From: Drosophila persimilis
Taxonomy: Eukaryota; Arthropoda; Insecta; Diptera; Drosophilidae
Direction of reading: 5' to 3'
NCBI RefSeq assembly: GCF_003286085.1
Contig: NW_020825294.1
Location: 15,274,501 to 15,338,500 of the forward strand
Length of the DNA: 64,000 nt
The position numbers were made by a program, and so were the translations under genes. Shown one piece after another: positions 1 through 10,504 of the stretch; position 1 is the first letter of the stretch, and each line of letters begins with the position of its first letter. A model generated the notes under the pieces. The model was not told the origin of the DNA and ran no database searches. It saw only the letters and a program-made list of their open reading frames with translations.

Positions 1-880
1 AGGCCTATTCTTCTTCTTAGCCTTAAACTCCTTCACCACCAAATGCTCCGGCCAAAATTTGGTGGAGCAAATGGTGTCAAATTGTGTTGGGGAGATGCTT
101 ATCTTAAACGACGCTATCTCCCTGGCATAAGAGAAGTTAAATTTCTCCACCTTTAAACCCACGGCTTTTATTTTGCTTTGAATGAAAGCAGTTACATCAT
201 TAGATGTGAGGTCAGGGGCCAGCCGTGAAACAAAAACTTGTCGTTTTGGTGGGACTCCCACCAGTGGTTTAGTCACCACAGGTCTAGTACCTGTGGTGGC
301 AATATCCGGAGGTCCGGAACGTCTATTTACTGGTGGGATCGGGATAGACGGGACAACTAGTGAACTTGCGGACACCACGGACACGGACGCTGCAGACGTA
401 CTTGGCTGCACATTCTCCGAGGCGATGAATTCGGCTACCGAATCTGCATCGCCAGCAGCTTTCGTTGCCTTTGGAGTGGCAAACGAGATCAACTGCTGCA
501 CACTTGGAGTGGTCGGAGTCAGTTTTTCGGCGGCGCACGGCTGAGTGACGGTTGGCACTTGTAGATCCCGCGGAGTGACCCGTTTACGCCTCGGAGACTC
601 GTTCAGCAGATGCAGACTGCCAAATTGAGACTCCATGGCTAGGAACCGATCGTACTGCTTTTAAAAGCGAAATCCCTTCCGCGTCTAACTCATAAATATG
701 ACCATGTCAGTCTCAACCGCACGGCATGCCTCACAACTGTAGTGCAAGCCATTATGTTTTGATATGGAATCGCCCACGAGTCCCGTAAACCCAGCGCATT
801 TTGCGGGCACTACGCTATTGCAGAGCCAGCAGGGGATACTCGGCTGATCATGGGTGATCTCTTTCCGACAGGATTTTTTG
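1..880 (-). pseudogene. Non-LTR retrotransposon ORF1 (PHD-like zinc finger protein), 5'-to-middle part, runs off the left edge
   Basis: Reading the minus strand, an upstream block at about 880-700 encodes a cysteine/histidine-rich finger (CWLC at 831-820, then KCAGF, HYSCEAC). The same frame then meets two stops in a short linker. From a Met at 636 the frame is open for all 212 remaining codons to base 1: first a Ser/Thr/Pro-rich linker, then a domain beginning QVFVSRLAPDLTSNDV and containing ASFKIS and FWPEHLVVKEF. This layout (finger, low-complexity linker, C-terminal nucleic-acid-binding-like domain) is known from ORF1 proteins of Jockey/CR1-type LINEs, which bind element RNA. The two in-frame stops make it a relic or a damaged copy. 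ORF2 would lie left of the window. Family placement is inference from motif pattern; that it is transposon ORF1 is fairly secure. Confidence 0.6.
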
Positions 881-1649
881 GCTCATACCACAGAAAACTT
901 CATAATACAAAATTTAAACAAAATTAAAATCAAATAATATTTCAAAACAAATGGCTATCAAACCAGTGTGCCAGATAAACGCTAATAGGAGGAGAGGAGA
1001 ACAGTTGCAGCAGCAGCTAATGAGAGAGAGATAGCTAGTGAACAGAAAAATACTAGATCGAGAGAGAAAGAACAGTTATTGAAGTTGAGGTGATTGCGAG
1101 AGAGTGATAAAACAAGAAAAGCTACAAAACGAGAGCTGTAATGCAAGCCGACGCCGAAAAATTAGAAGTTAAATAAATTATGTTTACGCACAAATCAAAA
1201 CGCATGCACTATCCGAGTAGAATAGATTTACAGATTGTAGGCTGGTTAGGAAGTTAATTTAAGTTTATTTACAAAAAACAAATGGCAATTTATGCAAAAC
1301 AAATGGCAAATATGCGGAGCGCATCTACGAAAGAAAACAAACGTGAACTGTTACTATTACGTGCGTATTACCTTGCGCACCCCTTTCGTAATTTATACCG
1401 TTTGGACGCACAGACAGTTAGGTTGCGGTATGTATGAATCGATGGCCTTTAAGATCAAGGAGCAAGTAGAAGTAAGTCAAAAAGTTATAAAACACAAGCT
1501 GAACTTCCGGCGTAGGTTGAAGTCTTCACATCACCCACAGCTAAATCGAGACGATACTATCACCCGAGAGCCCTAAACCTACTGACTATATTAACCACAG
1601 AAAAGCCAGCTACTTCCCTCTAAGGCACCAATATGTCCGGATGACCCAA
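881..1649. other. Unassigned stretch, possibly 5' UTR of the ORF1-bearing LINE
   Basis: No recognisable coding homology. Bases 960-1140 are purine-rich with repeated GAGAGA-like runs, and much of the rest is A-rich. Because the ORF1 remnant on the minus strand begins just to the left, part of this could be the LINE's 5' untranslated region. A 94-codon frame at 1292-1576 (+) has no motif I recognise and I do not call it a gene. Confidence 0.3.
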
Positions 1650-2270
1650 ATGGTCCTGTGAACACCCTGTTGGATGCATGCCCTCCAAACAAACGTAGGG
1701 AGAAAAAGAACCCCCTAGTGGTCAAAACAAATAGATATCCGAAGTAAAAGCTGCAGCACTCTCTTCAACAGAGCCAGCAACGGAAACGAGGAGAAGCACC
1801 GGGCAGACTACAATCCCTACACATTTTAATCGCTACTCAACACCCCGAGCCTGCACTCCCTCTTTAACTTCGGTGGACCGCATCCATACAAAACGGCATA
1901 CAAACAGCTTTAACCCGTTCAATTCGCCAGGTCCGGACCAGGTAATTCTGGCCCAACATCAAAAGGCCGGTGACATGGCCTTGGTGGCTGTAAAGATTAG
2001 CTTAAGGCAAAGATAATTTTCCTCCCCAAAGAAGGGACAGCTTCACACTGAGCTCCAAAAGACTTTAGATCAAGCAGTCCATCGTCCTTTCTTCTCAAAA
2101 TTTTTAAGAGACGTGTTGGGATACAACTGAGGACAACTAAGATCCTCACATGCATTCAGGCACACAACATACCTACCGGAAAGGAAAATCCCCGGAAACG
2201 GCACTCCATGAAGTAATCTCCGTATTATAGAAATCTCTGCGTCTGAAAAAGTTCTCATTAATGGCTCGTA
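1650..2270 (+). pseudogene. LOA/R1-type LINE ORF2 remnant, part 1 (linker and start of RT), interrupted by a Tc1-like element
   Basis: The plus strand shows decayed but readable pieces of an ORF2 in several frames: a CRxxFNRAxxxxEKH-like linker, FNSPGPDQV near 1930, FLPKEGTAS..SKRL near 2020, and a region equivalent to the finger/palm start (HAF..TTYLPERK..GNGTP) just before 2270. The same order of blocks is found in better condition at 6540-7600. The sequence continues after the inserted element at 3572. It has multiple frameshifts and stops, so it is not functional. Assignment to the LOA/R1 group rests on the R1-like FLPK.GK..HS..K.FRPISLSS pattern. Confidence 0.6.
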
Positions 2271-3571
2271 AGGAATGTGCCGAAAAGAAACTGCACACTT
2301 TGTTTTTCTTATAACTTCGATGTTTTCGTTCCGCTTTCAATTTTTATTTTTTTTAATTTTAGAGAAAAACATTAACTTTCAATTTTGTTAATAAATTTAA
2401 AAAAATGTCTAGCCTTTTATTTTTGATTGAATTGTTTGCTTAACACCGCTCATTAAGTTCTGCACACACTCTTTGGAAATCCTACGGGTCGCACGCATCC
2501 AGTTTTTTTTTATATCTTCCATGTTTTCGGAGAGACTACCATCCTTCTTTAAATTTCTTTTAACTAATGCCCCATATCGCTCTATTGGCCGGAGCTCTGG
2601 GCAATTTGGTGGGTTCTCCTCTTTTGACACGAAATTGATGCCTTTTGAGTCAAGTAGCGCTAACGTTGAGCGGGCATAGTGCGCGGACGCCAGATCTAGC
2701 CAAAATATTCTTGACACATTGTGTTTTTCATAAAAAGGTATAAGACGCTTTTTCAAACGCTCCTTCATGTACACATCGGCGTTGATTGTCTCCTTTGTGA
2801 AAAAAGCACTGCTTCTTAGGCCACAGGTGCAAATGGTCTGCCATATTAGCACTTTCTCTCCAAATTTATCGACTTGAATTGTTGACACCGACTCGTCAAC
2901 AGTTCCACCTTTAACTTTTGTATAAAACTGAGGGCCGGGTAAAGTTTTCGAGTCCAATTTGACATACGTTTCGTCGTCCATAATAACGCATTGAACTGCA
3001 TCATTGAGCAAGCGATCATAAAGCTTTCGCACTCTCGTTTTGCCGACTTCTACTTGTCGCAGACTTTTTTTCGGAACTTTTTGTTTTTTGTATGTCTTTA
3101 AATTATGGCGTTGCTTTTTTTTTTTAACCATACTCATACTTGTTCGCGCTTTTTTGCCAATTCTCGAACGAACATCGTGTTATGTTTGTGGATTAAGGCT
3201 ATTGCTTTTTCATCAATATTTTGATCCCTTGGACCCTTTTTTCTCCCAGTTTTTGGTAAATCTTTTAAAGAACATGTCTCTTCAAACTTAATTATAATAT
3301 TTTAAACACTATTAACACTAACTTTGTAGCGTTTAGCTAATTGTCTGTAAGACACACCTTTTTCTGTGCAATAATTGTGCAAAATTTTTTTGCGAACTTG
3401 CTCTTTAAATCGAGGCATCCTTGAAACTGATAAGTGAATAGTGAAAAATGAACATGCAAACAAGGCAGAATTTCTCAAGCTTTCTAACGGTGCATCGAAC
3501 GGCATGATCGAAAGCTCGCACTGCGAGAAATTGACGATTGTAAGTGTGCAGTTTCTTTTCGGCACATTCCT
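2271..3571 (-). mobile_element. Tc1/mariner-superfamily DNA transposon, full length, TIR to TIR
   Basis: Perfect 30-bp terminal inverted repeats bound the element: 2271-2300 begins AGGAATGTGCCGAAAAGAAA, and 3542-3571 is its exact reverse complement. A TA dinucleotide flanks each end (2269-2270 and 3572-3573), the usual Tc1/mariner target duplication. Total length is 1301 bp, normal for the superfamily. The encoded transposase on the minus strand is damaged. The insertion splits a LOA-type LINE whose RT resumes exactly after the second TA, so the transposon arrived later. Perfect TIRs next to a broken gene suggest an element that could still be mobilised in trans, though this is inference. Confidence 0.9.
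2409..3418 (-). pseudogene. Tc1/mariner-type transposase, DD37E-like spacing, broken N-terminal half
   Basis: The likely start is the Met at 3418 (MPRFKEQVRKKIL). It opens a helix-turn-helix segment (GVSYRQLAKRYKVSVNSV) that ends in a stop at 3302. Reading through gives linker sequence with a second stop and a frame change at a poly-A run near 3115-3125. From 3137 a 242-codon frame is open and holds the whole catalytic domain: first Asp in VIMDDETY (residue 54), second Asp in FWLDLASAHYA (148), third acidic residue in PELRPIERYG (Glu186). I count 37 residues between the last two, hence DD37E-like, not the DD34E/D typical of Tc1 and mariner. All three catalytic residues are intact, but the DNA-binding half is not in one frame, so no complete protein can be made from this copy. 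Confidence 0.8.
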
Positions 3572-4020
3572 TAATCGAGAGAGCCTTTAGCAACGTTGAC
3601 CGGGAGCCGTTACGGAAGCCCTGACTGACCTGGGGTCGGACCGTCACTTGGTTATGCTCATCGCCAAAATGCTTACATGCAGGATGACGACATCATCAAT
3701 GGGATAATCTGCCCAGACAATATATGTCAACAAAGGCACACCGCAAGGTGATGTCCTATCTTCGCTTCTGAGGAACATAGAATTCAACAAGTTTATATTC
3801 GACCTGGAAGGGGGGCCGGAAAGTCGTGAAATACCCGGACGACGTTTCGGTTATCTTCTCGGGGAAAAACTTTCAAAAACTCTGCGACATGACCAAAAAA
3901 TATGAGCGACTGTCAGAATCGACGGACTGGAAGAATCACCCGAAAACGGATCTCGTCTTATTTACAAATAAATACAACTCCGCCTCTCAACCACCCAAAT
4001 ATTAAATGGATCCAGGATGC
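3572..4020 (+). pseudogene. LOA/R1-type LINE ORF2 remnant, part 2 (RT palm)
   Basis: This continues the LINE cut by the Tc1-like element. The reading starts IERAFSNVDREPLRKP directly after the TA duplication, followed by LTxGVxxHLVMLI-like sequence, VNKGTPQGDVLSS (RT motif B region) near 3727-3765, and KYPDDVSVIFSGKNFQKLCDM near 3828-3895. The catalytic YADD box has become YPDD. Several frameshifts and stops separate these blocks. The tail reads TDLVLFTNKYN before similarity fades at about 4020. Confidence 0.65.
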
Positions 4021-4077
4021 GAAATTGTTTAATTGGAACATGAACTGAACGACAGCATATATAGTAGTCGATCATGA

Positions 4078-4980
4078 CTACTATAAGAGACGGCAGTACG
4101 AAAAAATTATTAAAAATATGGAGGAAATACATAAAAAGTATGTAGAGTCCAAAAATAATTAAACCCTAACGAGAGTGAAGGTAGAAATAGCAAAGTTGCA
4201 AGTGGAGACTGGAACTGTGAAGGAAGACATAGAACCCAAAACTCACAATAGCATAGAAAAATTATCTGAGACAATCGACGGCAAAGTGGAAAACCTGAAG
4301 ACGTATTTAGAGCAAACCAGTCTAAACTTGGAGAATGAGAAAGGGAAAAATTGAGTTCCTCAGTAAAAAAACTGAGATCCAAAACTCAGGAGTTTTATCA
4401 TAGCTATGAGACAAACGACAGCTTCGACGACCAAATCGGCATGTTAAGCAACCTAGAAGTTAGGATGAAAACCGTAGCTGACGAAAACAGCGTGGATAGT
4501 AAAGCGGCAACGATAAAAAAGAAGATATAGATTGGCCTGATCTTCCAAAAGTAGAAGTACCCAGAAAAAAGGAAAAGAGTGTGACGGCTTTTCACAAATA
4601 GTTTGTGAATTAATTAATAACAGTAATAGTCTCATTACGGAAGTATGGTAGCTCACGTTTTAACTGGTCCGCTGGAGAATTATAATGCCGCTTGGGAATT
4701 GGTGACAAAGCGGTATGAAAATAAACGCACAATTTTTTCGGATCAGCTGAATCGTTTACTAGACTTACCAATGCTAGATCACGATTCAGCGAAACATATT
4801 AAATGGTTTTCTGATTCTATAAATAAGTCAATACATTTAATCAAATTAAAGTCACAATTAACAGAAGAAGTTCATGTGTAAGATGCCTTACAATTATTTG
4901 AAAGTCATATAAAAAGGACAAAAGAGATCCAAGCAGTGCCAGATGTAATGGAACAACGAACAACAACACCGAGGTGAGTC
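4078..4980 (+). pseudogene. BEL/Pao-type gag remnant (DUF1759-like)
   Basis: The first 450 bases encode a broken, charged, coiled-coil-like stretch (KLSETIDGKVENLKTYLEQ). From 4527 the reading DIDWPDLPKVEVP matches the conserved entry to the DUF1759 gag domain. After frame breaks, 4645-4881 encodes VAHVLTGPLENYNAAWELVTKRYENKR and FSDQLNRLLDLPMLDHDSAK, the hallmark of BEL/Pao gag. A stop at about 4879 is followed in frame by more gag-like sequence to about 4980. It is an old, isolated gag fragment on the plus strand with no pol beside it, and differs clearly from the BEL element at the right edge of the window. Confidence 0.65.
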
Positions 4981-5129
4981 ATCTACAGACTCTTGCACTT
5001 CAAAGTTTAAAGTTACTTTATCGGTAAAACTCGTGACTATAATAAAAGTCCTCTAAATATTGAAGCTATAATTCTTCCGAAACCGAGATACCCATAAAGT
5101 CTTTCAATATGGACAAAACGAAGTGGCAA

Positions 5130-6070
5130 GATTATGTGTTGGCAGACCAATATATTTGAATGAATACATTGTTTCAATGATCTCGCTTTGAATTATATAG
5201 TTAAAATCATCTCACTCAACCATTCATTATTTTTGTAGTTGGAAATTATGTTTGGAAATACTTTGTTGATGAGATCGTCTTTTTTTGCGACAAAGTTAAA
5301 GGAATTCTGAGAAATCAATCAGTTCGATTCGTCGACAGGTACTCGACCATTACCGATAGTCTTCAATTACACTGAGAAATTTTCAGCAGATGTATCATTT
5401 TGCAATGCAACTCTCGTGTTTGTTGTCAGCTGAAAATTCTTCACATAGCGTCATATATTCGCAAGGGTTTATTTCATCGGTAGGTGTTTCTCTTGAAATT
5501 ACTGGCAGTGTTTGGCGGAAATCGCCAGACAGTAGAATCATAGCGCCTAAAAATATCTCGAGTCCTTGCTTAGACCTTTCAATGTTCGGTTAACTGCTTC
5601 TAATTCACGTTTATGCGCCATTGTGCATTCGTCCCAGATTATGATTTTCGATGCTGACAAAACTTTTGCATTGCGGTGTTTTTTGCAATATTACTGAATG
5701 AGCCGCACGGCATTCTTCTAACAATGTGTCTGCTCTTCCAGAAGAAGCCACTGCAACCGCAATAATGAAATCCTTTTGTGGAAGATTTAACAATTCAAAT
5801 TAAATTCCAGGTGATTATATTCACTTTCCCGTTCCAATTTTCGATGAAATGCGTCATTCATTCCACGATTTGGTGATGGCATGGAATAACCAAACCTGTG
5901 TAATAAACTAAAGCATATGAGGTAACACATATGATTATATGTCTCCTCATTCATTTCAAGAACGCGATTTCTGGGAAATACACGATTTTGATCTGAAGTA
6001 TTTTCTGACATATTACCCTTGTATTTGTGGCACAGGTTAGATGGAGAGCATGTCGAGGGGCAATTTGTCG
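5130..6070 (-). pseudogene. Helitron/Helentron Rep-helicase remnant (Pif1-like helicase part)
   Basis: On the minus strand, from high to low coordinates: FGYSMPSPNR.MNDAFHRKLERE near 5870-5820, IAVAVASSGRADTLLEECRAAHS (helicase motif Ia region) near 5765-5700, LGRMHNGA in the place of the Walker B DECTMAH box near 5640-5610, and then a decayed stretch with FPNIISNYKNNEWLSE near 5250. This order is that of Pif1-type helicases in Helitron replication proteins, which drive rolling-circle transposition. Many stops and frameshifts show it is dead. The Walker A segment is deleted between the two upstream blocks. Confidence 0.65.
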
Positions 6071-6539
6071 TTCTTCTTCAGTATTTTCCTTCTCTATACT
6101 TCGTATATTTCTTGAAAGATACATTAAAAATAACACAAATTACACAATTTAAAAAATTTAAAACAAAAAAATAAGTATTAAACGCGTACACGTTTCTGTT
6201 TTGATTAAAAATTCATGATTTCATGTTTTAAAAAACACAGCCGGTTGTAAGCAACGATCATAACGTATTCTATTATTATCGTTAAAAATGTTATCTCATA
6301 ACTCATTGTCAAATTACATATAAGGCTATGATTTTAAGAATAAAATTTATTATGAATTTACAACTCAACTCGCAAATTTCTAGACTTTTTTTGTAAGGTC
6401 TTAACAGTCACTTTTCAGCTTCATCCTTAACTCAAATTTATTTATTTGTAATCGGGGTAACGACCCCCCTTTTATAATTACAAATCGGCAATAGATTATT
6501 GACCTCACCGTAGTGTCACACAAATTGTTAGGCATAATC
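6071..6539. other. AT-rich stretch, no gene seen
   Basis: The bases are strongly AT-rich. A short piece near 6207-6242 (ATGATTTCATGTTTT then AAAACACAGCC) recurs at 23040-23067 beside another helicase remnant, so part of this is probably Helitron non-coding sequence. I see nothing else. Confidence 0.4.
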
Positions 6540-7600
6540 AATAGTTGGGAAGTCCTAGAGGAGCATTCCTTCTCTGACCACAGAGATGACCACCATAAGA
6601 TGGTCAAAACAAAGAGACAACCTCCGCAAAAGCTGCAGGACTCCCTTCAACAGAGCTAAAAGCGCGAAGGAGGAGAAGCACTGGGCAGACTATACAATCA
6701 GTCTGGCACTATATAAAAAAGAAACAAGAAAAGCAAAAAGGGGTTCTTGGCAAAAATTTTGCTTGGAAATAGAGGAAACGTCACAGGCAAAAGGCATAAC
6801 AAGAATTATGGTACGTGGACCAACTCCAGTGAGGAGTCCCTTGTCGACACGCATTTCCCCGTGTGTACAACCATCGAGCTGGCACACCTCCCAAGAGAGG
6901 GATCGGTAATCTCGATGGATCACATCCTTACAAAATATCTTTATAAGCTGGGTATTAAACAGCTTCAACCCGTTTAAATTGCCAGGCCCGGACCAGGTAA
7001 TCCCTGGTAATCAGCTGGATGCAATGTATCTTCAGGAAGATACTGGCTGTGGGTACAATAACGCGAGCTTGGCTCAAGGCCATCATACCCAAGGCAGGGA
7101 AAGTCTCACACTCAACTTCAAAAAACTTTAGACCAATCAGCCTATCGTCCTACCTCCACAAAACCTTTGAGAGACTTGTCGGGCTGCAACTGAGAATACC
7201 TATACATCCTCTGTTGCTGTCCGGCGCAAGCCCTGACTAACCTGGGGGTGGACTGTCACTTGGTTATGCTCATTGGTCAATTGCTCATATGCAGGACGGT
7301 GACATCATCGATGGGTCACCGATGATGATCATCGTCCGCCCAGTCAAGGTATGTCAACAGAGGCGCCCCGCAAGGTAGTGTCCTGTCTCCTCTTTTGTGG
7401 AACATTGTTATAACCTGGAATGGAGGGGACGTGGCTTACGCGGTCGACGTTGCAATTATGTTCTCGGGGAAATACCCTCAAAAACACTCTGCAACTTCAT
7501 GACCGGAAAGCTAAAGTGGGGCATGAACCAAAGTATTATCTTAAGGATGCATCTAGCAATAGTTAGTACTACTTTTACTTTACGCAGTTAGAGTGTAGTG
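6540..7600 (+). pseudogene. LOA/R1-type LINE ORF2 remnant, second copy
   Basis: Better preserved relative of the copy at 1650-4020. Plus-strand blocks in order: RWSKQRDNLRKSCRTPFNRAK and KEEKHWADYT (6590-6700), FNPFKLPGPDQVIPG (6965-7010), AWLKAIIPKAGKVSHST then KNFRPISLSSYLHKTFERL (7055-7170, RT fingers), GAPQGSVLSPLLWNI (7360-7410, motif B), and DVAYAVDVAIMFSGKYPQ (7430-7480), where the YADD box is altered to YAVD. Frameshifts separate the blocks. Such enzymes perform target-primed reverse transcription; this copy cannot. Confidence 0.65.
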
Positions 7601-8108
7601 AACGGCTCTACAGATCTGGTACTACAATCTCTCTTCTCCAAGACATGGAGGATTTCGTATGCCAATGGCCTGTAAGCTTATCATAAAATAACAATGCTAG
7701 CGAAAGTCAAACATGGCGGACTATAGACAGGAAGCGCACCACCGAGATATGCAAACTAGGTTTTTGTACTTAGCTCAATTTGGTGAGCTCTCAAAGTAAA
7801 CAAAAAGTTTCCCAGTTTACTATCGCTTGCAGCTTGTCAAACAGATGACTTTAAGACTTTGCAAAAAGCCAGGGATGCAATAAAAACAAGACATAATTTT
7901 TTGAAATTAAAGAATATTCTATTTAAATTTTATATTAATATTATGTTTTATTTATACATGCAAAAGCATCCAGCGTGTGGAATTTAATTTATTTGTCACT
8001 GAGGTTGAGCTCAATTATGAAAAGCTGCTCAATGAAAACCACTTTGACAATAATCGAAGCATCGCAGCGCTTTCGGGTTGGACTTTCGCAAAACTGAAGG
8101 CATACAAT
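7601..8108. other. Unassigned stretch between LINE remnant and MITE
   Basis: No coding similarity recognised. Composition turns AT-rich after 7840. The short motif TTGGTGAGCTC near 7780 and TTGAGCTCAATT near 8003 share GAGCTC, but I see no clear terminal repeats. Confidence 0.3.
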
Positions 8109-8834
8109 GTAATAGCAAAGACTATACAATACCAAGATGTTGCATGAGGAACAAATTCTTTTTCAATTTTCGTTTGACGCTTCATGGTACGGGCGCGCGG
8201 GGCTATTATTTCAATTCTCTTTTACGCTACCTTCGCCTCCGAAATGCTACTCGGCTTCGTCAATGCCTCGGTCAGCGTCGAGTCGGTGTGTCTCGAGAGA
8301 AAGAATACAAAAACATAATATGAATCGTCTGCGTGCCGAAACCGTAGGGCAGCGTGGTCGCTGATGTCTTTGGCGCGGCACAGTGGGGACTCAGTCGAAA
8401 TTGTAAAAAAATTGTATGAGTGCTTCAGATAAATTTAATGTACGCATCTAATAGAGAATTTTCCAATCGAATTTTCAAGATAGTTTTAGTTTAGAAGATA
8501 TAAGCACTCAAAGTTTAACATTTTTTCAGTGTGCAAATATTTATTGAACTAATTTAGCAAGCTGAGACGGCCAAAGGTCCCACTGTGCCGCTCCAAAGAC
8601 ATCGGCGATCCGCGACCACCGCTTCGACGGTGCTAAGGCTCGAGAGTCCAGAATTGCCGAACAGACGAAACCGATGGGCAGCGGGGTCGCGGTAGAGACA
8701 AAGTACAGGCGAAAAGGGAATTGAAACCCCGCGCGCTCCCTCGTGCCTTTTGAGTTCTAATGTTAGGACCCGCCATAGAACAGCTTTTTGGTCGCTCATG
8801 CAACATCTTGGTATTGTATAGTCTTTGGTAATAG
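8109..8834. mobile_element. P-superfamily-like MITE, copy 1, with 7-bp target duplication
   Basis: The element occupies 8116-8827 (712 bp). Its two ends are perfect 33-bp inverted repeats (CAAAGACTATACAATACCAA... and its complement). The 7-bp sequence GTAATAG lies directly outside each end (8109-8115 and 8828-8834). TIRs starting CA, of about 31-33 bp, with 7-bp duplications are what is known for the 1360/Hoppel/ProtoP branch of the P superfamily, so I place it there by inference. The interior has no transposase frame; short open frames inside it are not genes. It is a non-autonomous element. Confidence 0.8.
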
Positions 8835-8898
8835 GCTCTGCACACTGAGCCCATCCCGGGGGAATGGTGGGATTTTCTGTCAGATGTGAAACTCCGAT

Positions 8899-9825
8899 TC
8901 ACACTGGCACCATCCACCATCCGTCAACAACAGCTAATGCCAATAACAAGTACATTAAATTTGAGCGAAAGATTTATTAATTTTTGTTCTTATAATGGAT
9001 GATGAAGATGTAGCAATTACTTCGGCCGCGGTTCAATAGCAAAATATGCGAACAGCCTGAAAGCAGCAACAGTTCTGGTAATTTTAATCAGTCAACAGAA
9101 CAGATACGATCTGCCAACGCAAAATATTGTATTATAACCTTATTTATTTTTATTTCTCAGCACTTCCAATAAATCATTTTTTTTTTTGCGTGTTAATGAG
9201 GTCCTCGACCATCTTTTCCTTCTTTCATTTCATGTTCTTCCTTCTTCCTGTTAAGGTCCGTCTGCTCTTCGAGTCGCTCTCTGGTTATCTCTGCCAGCCA
9301 AGAAGTGTCGTCTTTTTGGCTCGCTTTGGTGGGGCCTTTGCTGCCAGAAAAGGTGCTGGAGCTACATGATCCGTCCACATCCAACTCGATAATGCCCGAA
9401 AAAAACTCATTATCCAAGAATAAATTATGCATAACATAAAGCATTTACAAAGCATAAAAATATTTGTTCTATGTTGTCAGTCGTCTGCCATTTATTCGCT
9501 ACACACTTGCAACTTCAGCCTGGCAGACTCGGTAACGCCGCATTCCATCTCATCGCCAGCCTTAATGATCCGAGCCATTGGGCATGATTGTTGTTGTTTT
9601 TTGTTTATTTTGTCACAATCAATATTTACGTTTTCGTAGTAACTACCATTTTTTCGTTGTGAATGACAATTTTTCAGAGTTGCATTTGAACACCATCGGC
9701 GAGCTGTCGCATAGAAACGTGCGGTTTAGCAACATCCAAAATGGATGGTAGACTAACTGGGAACGGCAAAACCTTACGGACCATCCCCGAAATGGATGGT
9801 GGATGGTGGATGGTCGTCAGTGTGA
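8899..9825. mobile_element. PIF/Harbinger-like TIR element, internally reduced
   Basis: Left end 8899-8922 (TCACACTGGCACCATCCACC...) and right end 9794-9825 are imperfect inverted repeats. The right end carries extra GGATGGT units. I could not see a convincing 3-bp target duplication. Inside, a plus-strand Met at 8995 opens MDDEDVAITSAAVQ and stops, reminiscent of Harbinger transposase starts. The minus strand 9444-9193 encodes a charged tail (ITRERLEEQTDLNRKKEEHEM) like the Myb/MADF partner proteins of these elements, and 9577 begins MARIIKAGDEMECGV. Superfamily assignment is tentative. Confidence 0.45.
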
Positions 9826-10092
9826 CTAGACTATAAGCACTGAGAAAAAGAAATAAATAAATAATAAACTAAGCTGCTTTTATCTACACATAAAAAGTAT
9901 TTGGCAAAATTCGGGAGAAGCCTGTCTTCATGTCAGATGGCTTCTGTCCAAGATGGTTATCAAAGTTGAAAGCACGTTTAGCATAATGGACTACGTGTTA
10001 ACAATCAACAGAAGCGAATCTTTTCTTATATGGGCGGTAGTAGTGGCCGTGGTGGGATCGGTCTAAAACTAGGATATATATGTCGGAGCATG
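9826..10092. other. No gene or repeat recognised
   Basis: Sequence to the right of the TIR element. It is AT-rich at first, then of mixed composition. I recognise no protein, RNA or transposon signature. Confidence 0.3.
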
Positions 10093-10287
10093 CTAATTAT
10101 GATACGGCACATCGTTCTCTTGCATCTCGTCAGCCTTCTTTTGCCGATGTAGCACAAAATAAATATTGTGTAGCAAATTTGAAGTTACTAACTTTACTAT
10201 TTCAATTTTCGTCAAAAAATTGATTTCTGGCCCACTGTGCAGTTCACCAATAAATATTTCCAAGGGAGCCACTTTAAGGATATACAT
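10093..10287 (-). CDS. Hypothetical 64-residue ORF
   Basis: An uninterrupted frame from ATG at 10287 to TAG encodes a small protein beginning MYILKVAPLEIFIGELHSG and ending ENDVPYHN. It looks globular, with no obvious signal peptide, membrane span or low-complexity run. The frame is also open for about 11 codons upstream of the Met (NWIYLRILSGK), so it may be part of an exon. I do not recognise it. It lies in the least repeat-like part of the left region, with a cluster of ATCGAT motifs 230-300 bp upstream on its own strand. It may equally be chance in AT-rich DNA. Confidence 0.25.
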   Translation of the reverse strand: MYILKVAPLEIFIGELHSGPEINFLTKIEIVKLVTSNLLHNIYFVLHRQKKADEMQENDVPYHN

Positions 10288-10504
10288 TTTTCCAGAAAGG
10301 ATACGTAAATAGATCCAATTTCACGTCATTCTATGTACATTTTCTTTATATATAAGATTTTATTTGAAAAGAAAGGAGTGTACCAATATTAATTTCAACC
10401 CGGTATTGATCGTTCTCGTGGAGTATTGTTCATTATTATAATAAGTACTTATTCAAAAACTTCTTTGGCTTCTTGACCCGCAAATGTATGAATCTATCCT
10501 GAAT

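Noticed and set aside
182-544. 120-codon plus-strand frame
   Set aside because: Lies antisense to the LINE ORF1 frame, which has recognisable motifs; no domain of its own.
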